Below are positions 1-7,445 of a stretch of DNA of 64,000 nucleotides, one piece after another. Numbering within the stretch: position 1 is the stretch's first letter; each line of letters opens with the position of its first letter. The stretch lies in assembly GCF_001427905.1 (NCBI RefSeq), contig NZ_LMEF01000034.1, forward strand, positions 109,329-173,328, written 5' to 3'. The notes under the pieces are model-generated. The model had not been told where the DNA came from, made no database searches, and saw only the letters and a list, made by a program, of their open reading frames with translations. The position numbers and the translations under genes are program-made. This DNA is from Flavobacterium sp. Root420. Lineage in GTDB: Bacteria > Bacteroidota > Bacteroidia > Flavobacteriales > Flavobacteriaceae.

Positions 1-2
1 TC

Positions 3-45
3 AAACGCTAAGAAACATCCATAAAATGTTCTTAGCGTTTTTTTA
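3..45. terminator. Rho-independent terminator of an upstream gene
   Basis: An inverted repeat with arms AAACGCTAAGA..ACAT and ATGTTCTTAGCGTTT is followed by a run of T. It ends a gene that lies outside the window, or acts in both directions. It is separated from the next gene by about 70 bases. Confidence 0.75.
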
Positions 46-114
46 ATGTTTAAAAAATTGGAATTGGAAGAATATTCGTAATTTACCCAATCATAAAAAC
101 TAAACTATATCACC

Positions 115-1098
115 ATGAACACAGCTTTAATTATCCTTTTAGTATTTGGATTCTTCATTTTTATGTCTTCCTTTTTTACCGTGAAACAACAATCGTCTGT
201 TGTAATCGAAAGATTCGGTAAATTTTTGAGCGTTAGAAATTCAGGTTTACAACTTAAAATTCCGATTGTCGACAGAATTGCCGGACGAGTAAATCTTAAA
301 ATTCAACAGTTAGATGTTATCATTGAGACCAAAACCAAAGACAACGTTTTTATCAAAATGAAAGTTTCCGTTCAGTTTAAAGTAATCCAGGAAAAAGTTT
401 ACGATGCTTTTTATAAGCTGGAATATCCACACGATCAGATTACGGCTTATGTATTTGATGTTGTACGTGCCGAGGTTCCTAAATTGAAATTAGATGATGT
501 TTTTGAAAGAAAAGATGATATCGCAATTGCAGTAAAAAGAGAATTAAACGAAGCAATGACTACTTATGGATATGATATTATCAATACTTTGGTAACCGAT
601 ATTGATCCGGATATCCAGGTAAAAAATGCGATGAACAGAATCAACGCCGCCGATAGAGAAAAAACCGCTGCCGAATTTGAAGCTGAAAGTTCAAGAATCA
701 GAATTGTTGCAAAAGCAAAAGCCGAGGCTGAAAGTAAACGTTTACAAGGACAAGGTATTGCAGATCAGCGTCGTGAAATTGCAAGAGGTTTAGTAGAAAG
801 TGTTGAAGTTTTGAACAATGTTGGAATCAACTCTCAAGAAGCTTCTGCTCTAATCGTAGTTACGCAGCATTATGATACTTTACAAGCAATTGGTGCAGAT
901 GCAAATTCGAATTTAATCTTACTTCCTAATTCTCCACAAGCCGGAAGTGATATGCTGAATAATATGGTTGCTTCTTTCACTGCCTCAAACCAGGTTGGTG
1001 AAATGATGAAAAAGCACAATAAAAAAGTGGAAAAACCAAAACCAATTCAGCCACAATCTGGTTATGAAGATGACATTCAACCAGAAACAAAACAATAA
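115..1098 (+). CDS. SPFH/stomatin-like membrane protein (QmcA type)
   Basis: A 327-residue protein with one N-terminal membrane segment (about residues 3-23), then an SPFH/band-7 domain (about 24-200) and an Ala/Glu/Lys-rich coiled coil (about 185-240, with repeats like AKAKAEAESKRLQGQG). This order is typical of stomatin/QmcA proteins, which oligomerise in the inner membrane and often act with FtsH-type proteases or in membrane microdomains. The C-terminal 40 residues are charged and Pro/Gln-rich, likely disordered. No NfeD-type partner gene is adjacent. It is a single transcription unit, closed by a terminator 10 bases downstream. The family call is firm; the cellular role is inferred. Confidence 0.9.
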   Translation: MNTALIILLVFGFFIFMSSFFTVKQQSSVVIERFGKFLSVRNSGLQLKIPIVDRIAGRVNLKIQQLDVIIETKTKDNVFIKMKVSVQFKVIQEKVYDAFYKLEYPHDQITAYVFDVVRAEVPKLKLDDVFERKDDIAIAVKRELNEAMTTYGYDIINTLVTDIDPDIQVKNAMNRINAADREKTAAEFEAESSRIRIVAKAKAEAESKRLQGQGIADQRREIARGLVESVEVLNNVGINSQEASALIVVTQHYDTLQAIGADANSNLILLPNSPQAGSDMLNNMVASFTASNQVGEMMKKHNKKVEKPKPIQPQSGYEDDIQPETKQ

Positions 1099-1106
1099 TA
1101 TAAAAT

Positions 1107-1135
1107 AAAAAAGAGGCTTAATTGCCTCTTTTTTT
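1107..1135. terminator. Bidirectional terminator between SPFH gene and DUF6327 gene
   Basis: The hairpin AAGAGGC-TTAATT-GCCTCTT is flanked by A-rich and T-rich runs. It can therefore stop transcription from both convergent genes. It overlaps the last codons of the minus-strand gene. Confidence 0.8.
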
Positions 1136-1372
1136 ATTTATAAACCAGCTGATAATATGTGGTAAAATGGATTGTAAAATCTTAGGATAATTATTTGAAA
1201 AATAATCTTTATAAGAGGAAAAGAATCCATTAACAATTTTCTGCGGTGTGATTCCTTCTTTTGTTCTTTGAAAACTTAAAACTAATTTTTGATAATTAAT
1301 CTCTTTTTCTAATTTCAGAATTTCCAAATCTCTTTCGATTTCTGCGTATGACGAGTATTTTTTCGGTTCCAT
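1118..1372 (-). CDS. DUF6327 family small protein
   Basis: An 84-residue protein matching the small flavobacterial DUF6327 family as I recall it. It opens with a charged helical region containing YAEIERDLEILKLEKEI and ends with a more hydrophobic helix (ILPHIISWFI) and a KKRG tail. It lies 2 bases downstream of the holin-like gene, so the two are co-transcribed. The arrangement YtxH-like / holin-like / small helical protein resembles the YqjD-YqjE-YqjK group of enterobacteria, suggesting a ribosome- or membrane-associated stress role. That parallel is inference; no catalytic motif is visible. Confidence 0.7.
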   Translation of the reverse strand: MEPKKYSSYAEIERDLEILKLEKEINYQKLVLSFQRTKEGITPQKIVNGFFSSYKDYFSNNYPKILQSILPHIISWFINKKRGN

Positions 1373-1374
1373 AA

Positions 1375-1725
1375 TTAGTCGTTGAAAAAGATTTCTGAGA
1401 ATTTTTCTAAAATTGGACCTTCAACAAATTTATCTTTTATAAAGAAAAGCAAGATGGTAAAAACAAGATAAATCCCTCCTACTGCCAAAAATCCAAGTGC
1501 TGTGCTTTCAAATAAAGAACCAAATGCATAAGCTGCTGCAAAAGAACCAAAAATCAAAACCATACTAAAACACAATAAGATCAAAGTAAACTTAAAAATT
1601 AAAGTGGTTGATTTCATTGCAACCTTGAAACCCCAAAGTTTATAATAAGCCAAATGACTGTCCAGATAAACTTTCGCCTGATCCTGGATATTTTCGGTGT
1701 TTTCTTTTAATTCTTCAAAAGCCAT
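1375..1725 (-). CDS. holin-superfamily-III-like membrane protein (YqjE type)
   Basis: A 116-residue protein with a short amphipathic N-terminus (residues 1-35) and two hydrophobic segments (about 40-65 and 72-97). This is the pattern of the putative holin-X/YqjE family. Despite the family name, no phage gene is nearby, and such proteins occur in many non-phage chromosomal stress operons. It is translated just before the DUF6327 gene (2-base gap) and follows the YtxH gene across a hairpin terminator. Its exact function is not known; a membrane-associated stress role is inferred. Confidence 0.75.
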   Translation of the reverse strand: MAFEELKENTENIQDQAKVYLDSHLAYYKLWGFKVAMKSTTLIFKFTLILLCFSMVLIFGSFAAAYAFGSLFESTALGFLAVGGIYLVFTILLFFIKDKFVEGPILEKFSEIFFND

Positions 1726-1740
1726 AGTGGTAGTTTGGAT

Positions 1741-1790
1741 AAAAAAAGCACAAAACTTACTTAAAAATTAAGCAAGCTTTGCGCTTTTAG
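1741..1790 (-). terminator. Terminator/attenuator between YtxH and holin-like genes
   Basis: Read on the minus strand, the arms AGCGCAAAGCTTGCTTA and TAAGTAAGTTTTGTGCT pair with several G-U pairs and are followed by seven T. It lies after the YtxH gene and before the two downstream genes, so those would be made by read-through or from a separate promoter. Confidence 0.65.
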
Positions 1791-1799
1791 GTATTAATA

Positions 1800-2126
1800 T
1801 TATTTCTGAAGTTTAGCGTTCTGTGCCTTTAAATCAGCCAATTTAGATTCTAAGAAAGTAATTACTTCTTCTGTTTTATGACTTACATTTGATAACAATT
1901 CATCAAAAGTTCCATCAAGACCCTGAGTAGCACTTGTAAACTTCTCACGCAATACTTCAGAACTAGCTGAAATCGAATCCTTTAAATTATTAGATGCATC
2001 ATCTAAACCTTCTTTAAGTTTAGCACGCGTTTTTGATCCTTTGTCCGGAGCAAATAAAATTCCGATCGCCGCTCCTATTGCAGCACCAGCTATAACAGCC
2101 GCAATTGCATTTGATTTATTTGACAT
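1800..2126 (-). CDS. YtxH domain protein
   Basis: A 108-residue protein. The N-terminus is an Ala/Gly-rich hydrophobic helix (about 7-28, AVIAGAAIGAAIGILFAPDKG) followed directly by the Lys-rich KGSKTRAKLKEG stretch. That junction is the signature of the YtxH family. The rest is a long amphipathic helix. YtxH proteins are induced by envelope and general stress in several bacteria. Here the gene heads a YtxH / holin-like / DUF6327 group. A -7-like TATCTTTA occurs on the minus strand around 2152-2159, about 25 bases before the start. Function beyond family membership is unknown. Confidence 0.85.
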   Translation of the reverse strand: MSNKSNAIAAVIAGAAIGAAIGILFAPDKGSKTRAKLKEGLDDASNNLKDSISASSEVLREKFTSATQGLDGTFDELLSNVSHKTEEVITFLESKLADLKAQNAKLQK

Positions 2127-2219
2127 GATAGTTTTTATTTTAAATGATGAATAAAGATACTTCTTTTTTAAATTATAAAATATTGGTTAAAAGATATTTA
2201 CAAATATTTAACAATACAA

Positions 2220-2696
2220 TTAATACACGTAAGCAACTGCTTCATATTTGCCGTCATTTTCAACTATGCTTACAAACGGATAACCCTTTGAAGCTGAATG
2301 CATTTTGATTCTCATAGCTGTATGATTTTGGTTTGCCATTGGCGGTTCACCTTTTGTCTTCGTCGATATTCCCGTAAAATTAGCTGCTTGTTTTAAACCT
2401 ATTGTCTTTTCCTGAGGTAAAACGGTTACCAATTTATAATCCGATTTTGAATCAACTATAACTTTATCAGATACTTTTTGAGTTTGATTCGTTTGCTTAT
2501 TGGTAATTTTTGAAACAGCGTACTTCGTAATTTTATGTTCTTCGAAACTTCCATTTAGAGAATAATGAATTAAATCATTTTCATGTTTGATAAAATTAAC
2601 ATCCAATTCTTCTCCATTGTGTTTTGAAATTTGATGTGTTTGAGAAATTGCAATGTTTGCAAATAAAATAGCCAGAGTAAAAAATACATTTTTCAT
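2220..2696 (-). CDS. secreted hypothetical protein
   Basis: A 158-residue protein I do not recognise. It has a typical signal peptide (MKNVFFTLAILFANIAIS, cleaved near residue 18) and no later membrane segment, so it should be periplasmic or surface located. The body is rich in Lys, Thr and Asn and ends in a short YEAVAYVY strand. No catalytic motif stands out. It is a single gene with a large non-coding region upstream. Confidence 0.65.
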   Translation of the reverse strand: MKNVFFTLAILFANIAISQTHQISKHNGEELDVNFIKHENDLIHYSLNGSFEEHKITKYAVSKITNKQTNQTQKVSDKVIVDSKSDYKLVTVLPQEKTIGLKQAANFTGISTKTKGEPPMANQNHTAMRIKMHSASKGYPFVSIVENDGKYEAVAYVY

Positions 2697-3000
2697 GATA
2701 ATTAAATTTAAGGATTAGAAATTTCTTTGATCAAAAATGAAAATCAAAATTTATAAATCACAAAACCAATTTCATGAAATTTGAAAATTATGAAATACTT
2801 TGAAAAACTACTTTTACTGAAGAATTATCAAAACATCAACACAATTAGAATTGACCATAAAACCAATTTTCGGAATTCAGATTTAGAATAAAATATAAAA
2901 ACAAAAATTAATTTTTGAATTTTAGAAAAACTCAGCTTCGATTCTTCCTAAGTGTCATTTTTAAAATTAAAAAATTTCAGGTTTGACCTTTGGATAAAAA

Positions 3001-3180
3001 TAGCAACTTTATAAACAATTGTATGTTAATAACCCGTTAAACTCACAAAAACGATGTCTAAAACATAAATAAAGCTTAAAAATCAACAATTATTCAAAAG
3101 ATGAGTTAAGAGATAGAAGAAGTAAAAACACGTCTTAAAATTAAAATATGAAAGTCATTTTTAGTTTATAATATCTATTA
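3001..3180. repeat. Diverged direct repeat, copy A
   Basis: Its landmarks recur in the same order at 3319-3498: GCAACTTTATAAACA, GTTAATAA, a GATGAxTT box, AGAAGTAAAAA, and ATGAAAGTCATTTTTA. The offset is about 318 bases. Identity is partial, which suggests an old duplication. Neither copy encodes a protein that I can see. Confidence 0.55.
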
Positions 3181-3318
3181 AAAATTAAATTATAATAGAT
3201 TCTATATATAATAATCAAAAACATTTAAATTTTATTACTAATCATTAAAATTGATTTTGTAAATTTTATTCTCTATTTGAAGAAAATCCACTCATTTTTT
3301 TTTAAAGTAGATTCCAAA

Positions 3319-3498
3319 CGGCTACTTTATAAACATTCCGTTGTTAATAAGCTCTAAAGACGGCTAAAATAAGACCTAAACCTAAAATAAAGCGTAAATT
3401 TTAAGTATTTTCTGAAAGATGAATTCTGTGTAGGAAGAAGTAAAAAAATCGTTTAAAATCAATTTATGAGCGTCACTTTTAATATAAAATATTTATAA
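3319..3498. repeat. Diverged direct repeat, copy B
   Basis: Second copy of the element at 3001-3180, with the matching landmarks GGCTACTTTATAAACA, GTTAATAAGC, AAAGATGAATT, GGAAGAAGTAAAAA and ATGAGCGTCACTTTTA. It lies about 40 bases upstream of the glnS terminator (opposite orientation). Confidence 0.55.
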
Positions 3499-3531
3499 AA
3501 ATAAAATTTTCCATAGAAAATACAAATAATA

Positions 3532-3558
3532 AAAAAAGCGCTTATAAAAAGCGCTTTT
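3532..3558 (-). terminator. glnS terminator
   Basis: The arms AAAGCGCT and AGCGCTTT flank a TATAAAA loop; on the minus strand they are followed by a T run. It lies 19 bases past the glnS stop codon. Confidence 0.8.
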
Positions 3559-3576
3559 CAATAGGTTATAATGATA

Positions 3577-5694
3577 TTATTTTTTAATCATTTCAGAAAG
3601 AATTTCAATTTCTCTTTCTGAAGCATTTTTTGGAAGATTTGAATTTAATTTCAAAATTTCCTCTTCAAACTGATTTTTAAATTCTGAAGTTTCTAAATCT
3701 CTTAAATTCAAAAGCGCTTTTGATCTAACATAAGTCGATTCACTTCTAAGAGACATATTATATAATTTTTTGATATCCTCTTCTTCAAAATCTGAAGATT
3801 TTAAATGAGAATATTTCAAAATAAATTGAGCAAATAACAACGAAGCTTTATTATTGTTGATGTTTTTCTTTAATGAATTTTGTAACAATGAAAAACTTGA
3901 AACATTTTTGATGCTCTCCCCTATTGCACTTTCAATTGCAATGCGTTCTGGTTTTGTTTCAACTTTAAAATATTTGTTAATGTCTTTTAAAGAATTATTG
4001 ATACTGTTTTCTTCTTTTTTACCTTTTTCTTCCCAGGCATCTTTCAATCCAACAGTTTTGTTAAACACTAATTTTGAAGGGGTTGAGTCTTTATCAACAG
4101 TAAAGTAACCCAAACGTTGAAACTGAAATTTATCTTCGTTTTGAGCAGTTGCCAAACTCGGTTCAACATAACCTTTGATGATTTCTAATGAATTTGGATT
4201 CACAAAATCCAGGAAGTTTTTATCTTTATAACTATCCGGAGCCTCATCTGTAAACAAACGATCATACATACGAACTTCTGCTTCAACTGCATGTTGAATA
4301 GAAACCCAATGTAATGTTCCAGACACTTTTCTTTGACTTGCTTCTGTCCCGCTTCCACTTAAAGAATCGGTGTCATAAGTAACATGAATTTCTGTGATAC
4401 TGCCGCTAGCATCTTTTACAACACTTTCTCCTTTAATGATATAGGCATTTTTAAGACGCACTTCTTTTCCTAAAGTCAAACGGAAAAACTTCGCAGGGGC
4501 TTCTTCTAAAAAGTCTTCTCTTTCGATATATAATTCTCTTGAAAAAGGCACTTTTCTGAAACCTGCATTTTCATCTTCCTGATTATTCTCCGCTTCTAAC
4601 CACTCCTCTTTTCCTTCAGGATAATTGGTAATTACCAATTTTACAGGATCTAAAACAGCCATTACACGAGGTGCAATTTTATTTAAATCTTCACGAATAC
4701 AGAATTCTAAAACCGATACATTTATCAAATTATCACGTTTTGCAATACCAATTGTATTCGCAAAATTACGCAATGAAGCAGCGGTATAACCACGTCTTCT
4801 TAACCCTGAAATAGTTGACATTCTTGGATCATCCCAACCGTTAACATGCTTTTCTTTAACAAGTTGCTGTAATTTTCTTTTACTAACAACAGTATGTGAA
4901 AGATTACGTCTTGCAAATTCTCTTTGCTTAGGACGAATCTGATTTTCATCAATGATTTGGTCTAAAAACCAATCGTATAATTCACGGTGAGGCAAGAATT
5001 CAAGTGTACAAAAGGAGTGTGAAATTTCTTCTAAATAATCACTTTGTCCGTGTGCCCAATCGTACATTGGATAAATTTTCCAATCGTCTCCAGTTCTATG
5101 ATGATGCCTATGTAAAATCCTGTACATGATAGGATCACGCATCAGCATATTGGTAGATTTCATGTCTATTTTGGCACGAAGAATATGAGTTCCAGCCTCA
5201 AATTCTCCCTTTTTCATTCTTTCGAATAAATCTAAATTCTCTTCAACAGAACGATTTCTGTACGGACTATCCGTTCCAACAGTAGACGGAGTTCCTTTTT
5301 GAATCGCCATATCTTCAGAAGATTGGCTATCAACATACGCTTTATCTTTTTTAATTAATAAAACGGCCCAATCATACAATTGTTGGAAATAATCTGAAGC
5401 ATAACGTTCTTCTGCCCAGGTATACCCCAGCCATTCCACATCTTTTTTAATAGCGTCAACAAATTCCTGCTCTTCTTTTTCTGGATTTGTATCGTCAAAA
5501 CGTAAATTTACAGGAGACTGATAATCATTTCCTAAACCAAAATTTAATGCAATAGAACTAGCGTGTCCGATATGCAAATAACCGTTTGGTTCTGGTGGAA
5601 AACGAAAATGAAGTTTAGTTTTAGAAAGACCTGATTTTAAATCTTCTTCTATGATTTGTTCAATAAAATTGAGTGATTTCTCTTCTGATGCCAT
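3577..5694 (-). CDS. glutaminyl-tRNA synthetase with extra C-terminal domain
   Basis: A class I aminoacyl-tRNA synthetase that charges tRNA-Gln in the cytoplasm. The ATP-binding HIGH motif is at residues 41-44 (in PNGYLHIGHASS), and the KMSKS-equivalent VSKRK is at 270-274. The Rossmann core is followed by the two-barrel anticodon-binding region up to about residue 555. At 705 residues it is about 150 longer than E. coli GlnRS. The extra tail (about 556-705) is helical and Lys/Glu/Asn-rich. Databases often call such bacterial fusions GlnRS/YqeY, but I cannot see a clear YqeY signature here. A TATCTTTG -7 element sits 20 bases before the start. Confidence 0.95.
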   Translation of the reverse strand: MASEEKSLNFIEQIIEEDLKSGLSKTKLHFRFPPEPNGYLHIGHASSIALNFGLGNDYQSPVNLRFDDTNPEKEEQEFVDAIKKDVEWLGYTWAEERYASDYFQQLYDWAVLLIKKDKAYVDSQSSEDMAIQKGTPSTVGTDSPYRNRSVEENLDLFERMKKGEFEAGTHILRAKIDMKSTNMLMRDPIMYRILHRHHHRTGDDWKIYPMYDWAHGQSDYLEEISHSFCTLEFLPHRELYDWFLDQIIDENQIRPKQREFARRNLSHTVVSKRKLQQLVKEKHVNGWDDPRMSTISGLRRRGYTAASLRNFANTIGIAKRDNLINVSVLEFCIREDLNKIAPRVMAVLDPVKLVITNYPEGKEEWLEAENNQEDENAGFRKVPFSRELYIEREDFLEEAPAKFFRLTLGKEVRLKNAYIIKGESVVKDASGSITEIHVTYDTDSLSGSGTEASQRKVSGTLHWVSIQHAVEAEVRMYDRLFTDEAPDSYKDKNFLDFVNPNSLEIIKGYVEPSLATAQNEDKFQFQRLGYFTVDKDSTPSKLVFNKTVGLKDAWEEKGKKEENSINNSLKDINKYFKVETKPERIAIESAIGESIKNVSSFSLLQNSLKKNINNNKASLLFAQFILKYSHLKSSDFEEEDIKKLYNMSLRSESTYVRSKALLNLRDLETSEFKNQFEEEILKLNSNLPKNASEREIEILSEMIKK

Positions 5695-5713
5695 TATTTT
5701 ATAGTAATTTTAG

Positions 5714-5721
5714 CAAAGATA
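5714..5721 (-). promoter_or_regulatory. Bacteroidota -7 element for glnS
   Basis: TATCTTTG on the minus strand, an exact TAnnTTTG match, about 20 bases upstream of the glnS ATG. No clear -33 TTG was found at the usual distance. Confidence 0.5.
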
Positions 5722-5812
5722 AAAAAGTTTACAGTTTATGGTTTACAGTTTATGGTTTTCTTTGGAAACTTCTCAGTAAACCTGAAACTTAGAACTTGAA
5801 ACTAAATTTGAA

Positions 5813-6172
5813 ATGGGAGTTATAAAACTAAAAAACATCCGAACTTTCTCCTACCACGGATGTTTGATTGAAGAAGGAAAAATTGGATCAGATTACACTG
5901 TTGATCTAAAAATTAAAACCAATTTACAAAAATCAGCACAAACAGATCATCTTGCCGACACGGTTGATTATGTACATTTGAACAGAATTGTTACGGAAGA
6001 AATGGCAATTCGTTCACATTTATTAGAACATGTGGCCAAAAGAATCAATATTCGTGTACTTGCAGAAATAGAATCTATAAAAAAAACAACGGTTTGGGTT
6101 TCTAAAATAAATCCGCCTATTGGTGGTGATGTTGAATCAGTTACTATAAAAATGACAGAAAATAGAAAGTAA
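5813..6172 (+). CDS. dihydroneopterin aldolase
   Basis: A 119-residue enzyme of folate synthesis that splits 7,8-dihydroneopterin into 6-hydroxymethyl-dihydropterin and glycolaldehyde. Family landmarks are FSYHGCLIEE (12-21) near the N-terminus, the conserved Glu in LLEHVA (about 72), and the catalytic-Lys region SKINPPIGG (97-105). The length is normal. It stands alone between glnS (divergent) and the tRNA-Cys gene. The leader carries a double GTTTACAGTTTATG repeat at about 5727-5755, likely neutral. Confidence 0.93.
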   Translation: MGVIKLKNIRTFSYHGCLIEEGKIGSDYTVDLKIKTNLQKSAQTDHLADTVDYVHLNRIVTEEMAIRSHLLEHVAKRINIRVLAEIESIKKTTVWVSKINPPIGGDVESVTIKMTENRK

Positions 6173-6267
6173 TTCTTTGAAGCAGAAAAACTAATTTTTT
6201 AAAATAGTTACTTTTAAAGTTTTGAATTTTAAAGATTTTAGTTACTTTTGCCATCCGTTCAAGTAAT

Positions 6268-6338
6268 GGCGTCGTGGCCGAGCGGCTAGGCTGGGCTCTG
6301 CAAAAGCTCCTACTCCGGTTCGAATCCGGACGATGCCT
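6268..6338 (+). tRNA. tRNA-Cys (GCA)
   Basis: A cloverleaf can be drawn. The acceptor stem is GGCGTCG/CGATGCC (one G-U pair), and the anticodon stem GGGCT/AGCTC carries the loop CTGCAAA, giving anticodon GCA. The T-arm is TCCGG-TTCGAAT-CCGGA. The discriminator base is T (U73), as usual for tRNA-Cys. CCA is not encoded. A terminator follows at once (6341-6371). Confidence 0.93.
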
Positions 6339-6340
6339 CA

Positions 6341-6373
6341 AAACCTTCAAAGCAATTTGAAGGTTTTTTTTAT
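6341..6373 (+). terminator. tRNA-Cys terminator
   Basis: The hairpin AAACCTTCAAA / TTTGAAGGTTT is followed by an eight-T run. The same terminator recurs in each of the next tRNA-3'-end repeat copies. Confidence 0.85.
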
Positions 6374-6407
6374 GTTTAATTTTTAGAAAAAATTTGATAA
6401 AGGTTAC

Positions 6408-6607
6408 GTTCGAATCCGGATGATGCCTCAAAACCTTCAAAGCAATTTGAAGGTTTTTTTTATGGTCAATTTTTAGAAAAAATTTGATAAAGGTTACGTT
6501 CGAATCCGGATGATTCCTTTAAAATCTTCAAGCAATTTGAAGTTTTTTTTATGGTTAATTTTTAGAAAAAATTTGATAAAGATTTACGTTCGAATCCGGG
6601 CGATGCT
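6408..6607 (+). repeat. Three 90-bp tandem copies of the tRNA-Cys 3' end plus terminator
   Basis: The segment starting GTTCGAATCCGGA (T-loop, T-stem 3' side) followed by acceptor 3' strand and terminator occurs at 6318 (true tRNA) and again at 6408, 6498 and 6588, a spacing of exactly 90 bases each time. Copies 2 and 3 keep the AACCTTCAA-type hairpin and T run; the third has decayed (CTTCAAGCAATTTGAAG); the last copy stops after GGGCGATGC. The 5' half of the tRNA is not repeated. Confidence 0.9.
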
Positions 6608-6654
6608 TTTAAAAATCTATAAAAAATATTCCTTTTTTGTGTTTAAAACACACA

Positions 6655-6775
6655 GTTTGTCATTTCGAACAAGGAAAAGTCCCCGCAAGTAGCTCGACAA
6701 AGATTAATGAATTACCATGCGTAGAATAGATTGAAATCCATCCCTACAATATCTTTTGTTCCTCCGAGAACAGCT
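6655..6775. repeat. Degenerate flavobacterial interspersed repeat
   Basis: The text TTTGTCATTTCGAACAAGG ... GCAAGTAGCTCGACAAAG ... CCATGCG ... TCCTCCGAGAACAG looks like a common intergenic repeat of Flavobacterium genomes, in which TCATTTCGA(C)GAAGG and CTCGACAAAGATT are usual landmarks. This comes from memory of the family and is not a computed match. The ends are decayed. Confidence 0.45.
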
Positions 6776-6841
6776 TTAAAAAAAGGTTATTTATAATTTT
6801 TGTCATTTATGATAAGTAAAGGTTAAATGCAACTTAAACAT

Positions 6842-6868
6842 AAAAAAACCTCTAAAAATGAGAGGTTT
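6842..6868 (-). terminator. Terminator of the rnr operon
   Basis: The arms AAACCTCT and AGAGGTTT flank AAAAATG; on the minus strand a run of T follows. It lies 21 bases past the lipoprotein stop codon. Confidence 0.8.
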
Positions 6869-6888
6869 AAATATAAATTGAAATATTA

Positions 6889-7431
6889 TTATCTTATTAT
6901 TTTATAAAGCTTTTCAAGCTCTGATGGTAAACCAAAAGTATAAGTATCAACTTTAGTTCCTAAAAATTGGGATTCTCCACAACCATTACAAATCTTAGCA
7001 ATGCCAATTATAGAATTATTTCTTTTAAAAATAAATATATCGCGATATTTAGGAATACAACTCGCTACATCACTTGGTAAAGAATCATTTTGTGTAAAAA
7101 TATTCTCTACTTCTTTCTTTTTTTCTTTAGTTAATTCTGTTTTAACAAAATGAAACTTTAATAAATCAGATTCAAAATTTGGTTCTGCAATAGTTTTAGG
7201 ATAATTTCCTGACAATAAATTACTTAACTTTTGATCCTTTACAATTGTGTCCTTTCTAATAATATCATAAACCGAAAAATCAGAAATATCTAAATAATAG
7301 TGATCAATTTTATCTGAGATATAAAAAGGTTTTAGCTCCTTCTTTATGACTTCTTTCTTTTTAATTTCAGTTTTACTAGAATTATTACAACCAAAAAAAA
7401 TCACAATTAAAATAAGTAAAAGTCTTTTCAT
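6889..7431 (-). CDS. lipoprotein of unknown function
   Basis: A 180-residue protein with a lipoprotein signal: a hydrophobic N-terminus ending IFFGC, acylated Cys at residue 15, followed by NNSSKTEIKKK. It should be anchored to a membrane facing the periplasm or surface. The C-terminal half contains spaced Cys residues in ASCIPKYRD and AKICNGCGES, which may form a disulfide or bind metal. I do not recognise a named family. It is the last gene of the four-gene rnr operon (14-base gap to the exporter gene). Confidence 0.7.
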   Translation of the reverse strand: MKRLLLILIVIFFGCNNSSKTEIKKKEVIKKELKPFYISDKIDHYYLDISDFSVYDIIRKDTIVKDQKLSNLLSGNYPKTIAEPNFESDLLKFHFVKTELTKEKKKEVENIFTQNDSLPSDVASCIPKYRDIFIFKRNNSIIGIAKICNGCGESQFLGTKVDTYTFGLPSELEKLYKIIR

Positions 7432-7445
7432 ATAATTAAATCTGA

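Larger units (their letters stand above)
2697..3530. other. 830-bp AT-rich non-coding region
   Basis: No open reading frame of note on either strand. The stretch is very AT-rich. Its one clear structure is a pair of diverged direct repeats (3001-3180 and 3319-3498), listed separately. It separates the secreted protein gene from glnS. Confidence 0.6.
6339..6888. other. Non-coding region after tRNA-Cys
   Basis: No credible gene. It holds the tRNA 3'-end repeat array (to 6607), an interspersed-repeat-like stretch (6655-6775) and the terminator of the rnr operon (6842-6868). The apparent reading frames here are made by the repeats. Confidence 0.7.

Noticed and set aside
1375..1725. Prophage remnant because of the holin-like protein
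   Set aside because: No other phage gene is near, and the protein family is widespread in chromosomal stress operons.
5803..5810. TAAATTTG as folB promoter
   Set aside because: It ends 2 bases before the start codon, so transcription would begin inside the gene.
6144..6440. 98-residue minus-strand reading frame with repeated VLRHxPDSN
   Set aside because: It is the reverse reading of the tRNA-Cys gene and its 3'-end repeats; the protein repeat only mirrors the DNA repeat.
6318..6607. CRISPR array at the 90-bp repeats
   Set aside because: Whole units are repeated, including the stretch between the conserved parts, so there are no unique spacers, and no cas genes are present.
6510..6692. 60-residue plus-strand frame
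   Set aside because: It lies within the tRNA-derived repeats and the decayed interspersed repeat, with no protein-like composition.
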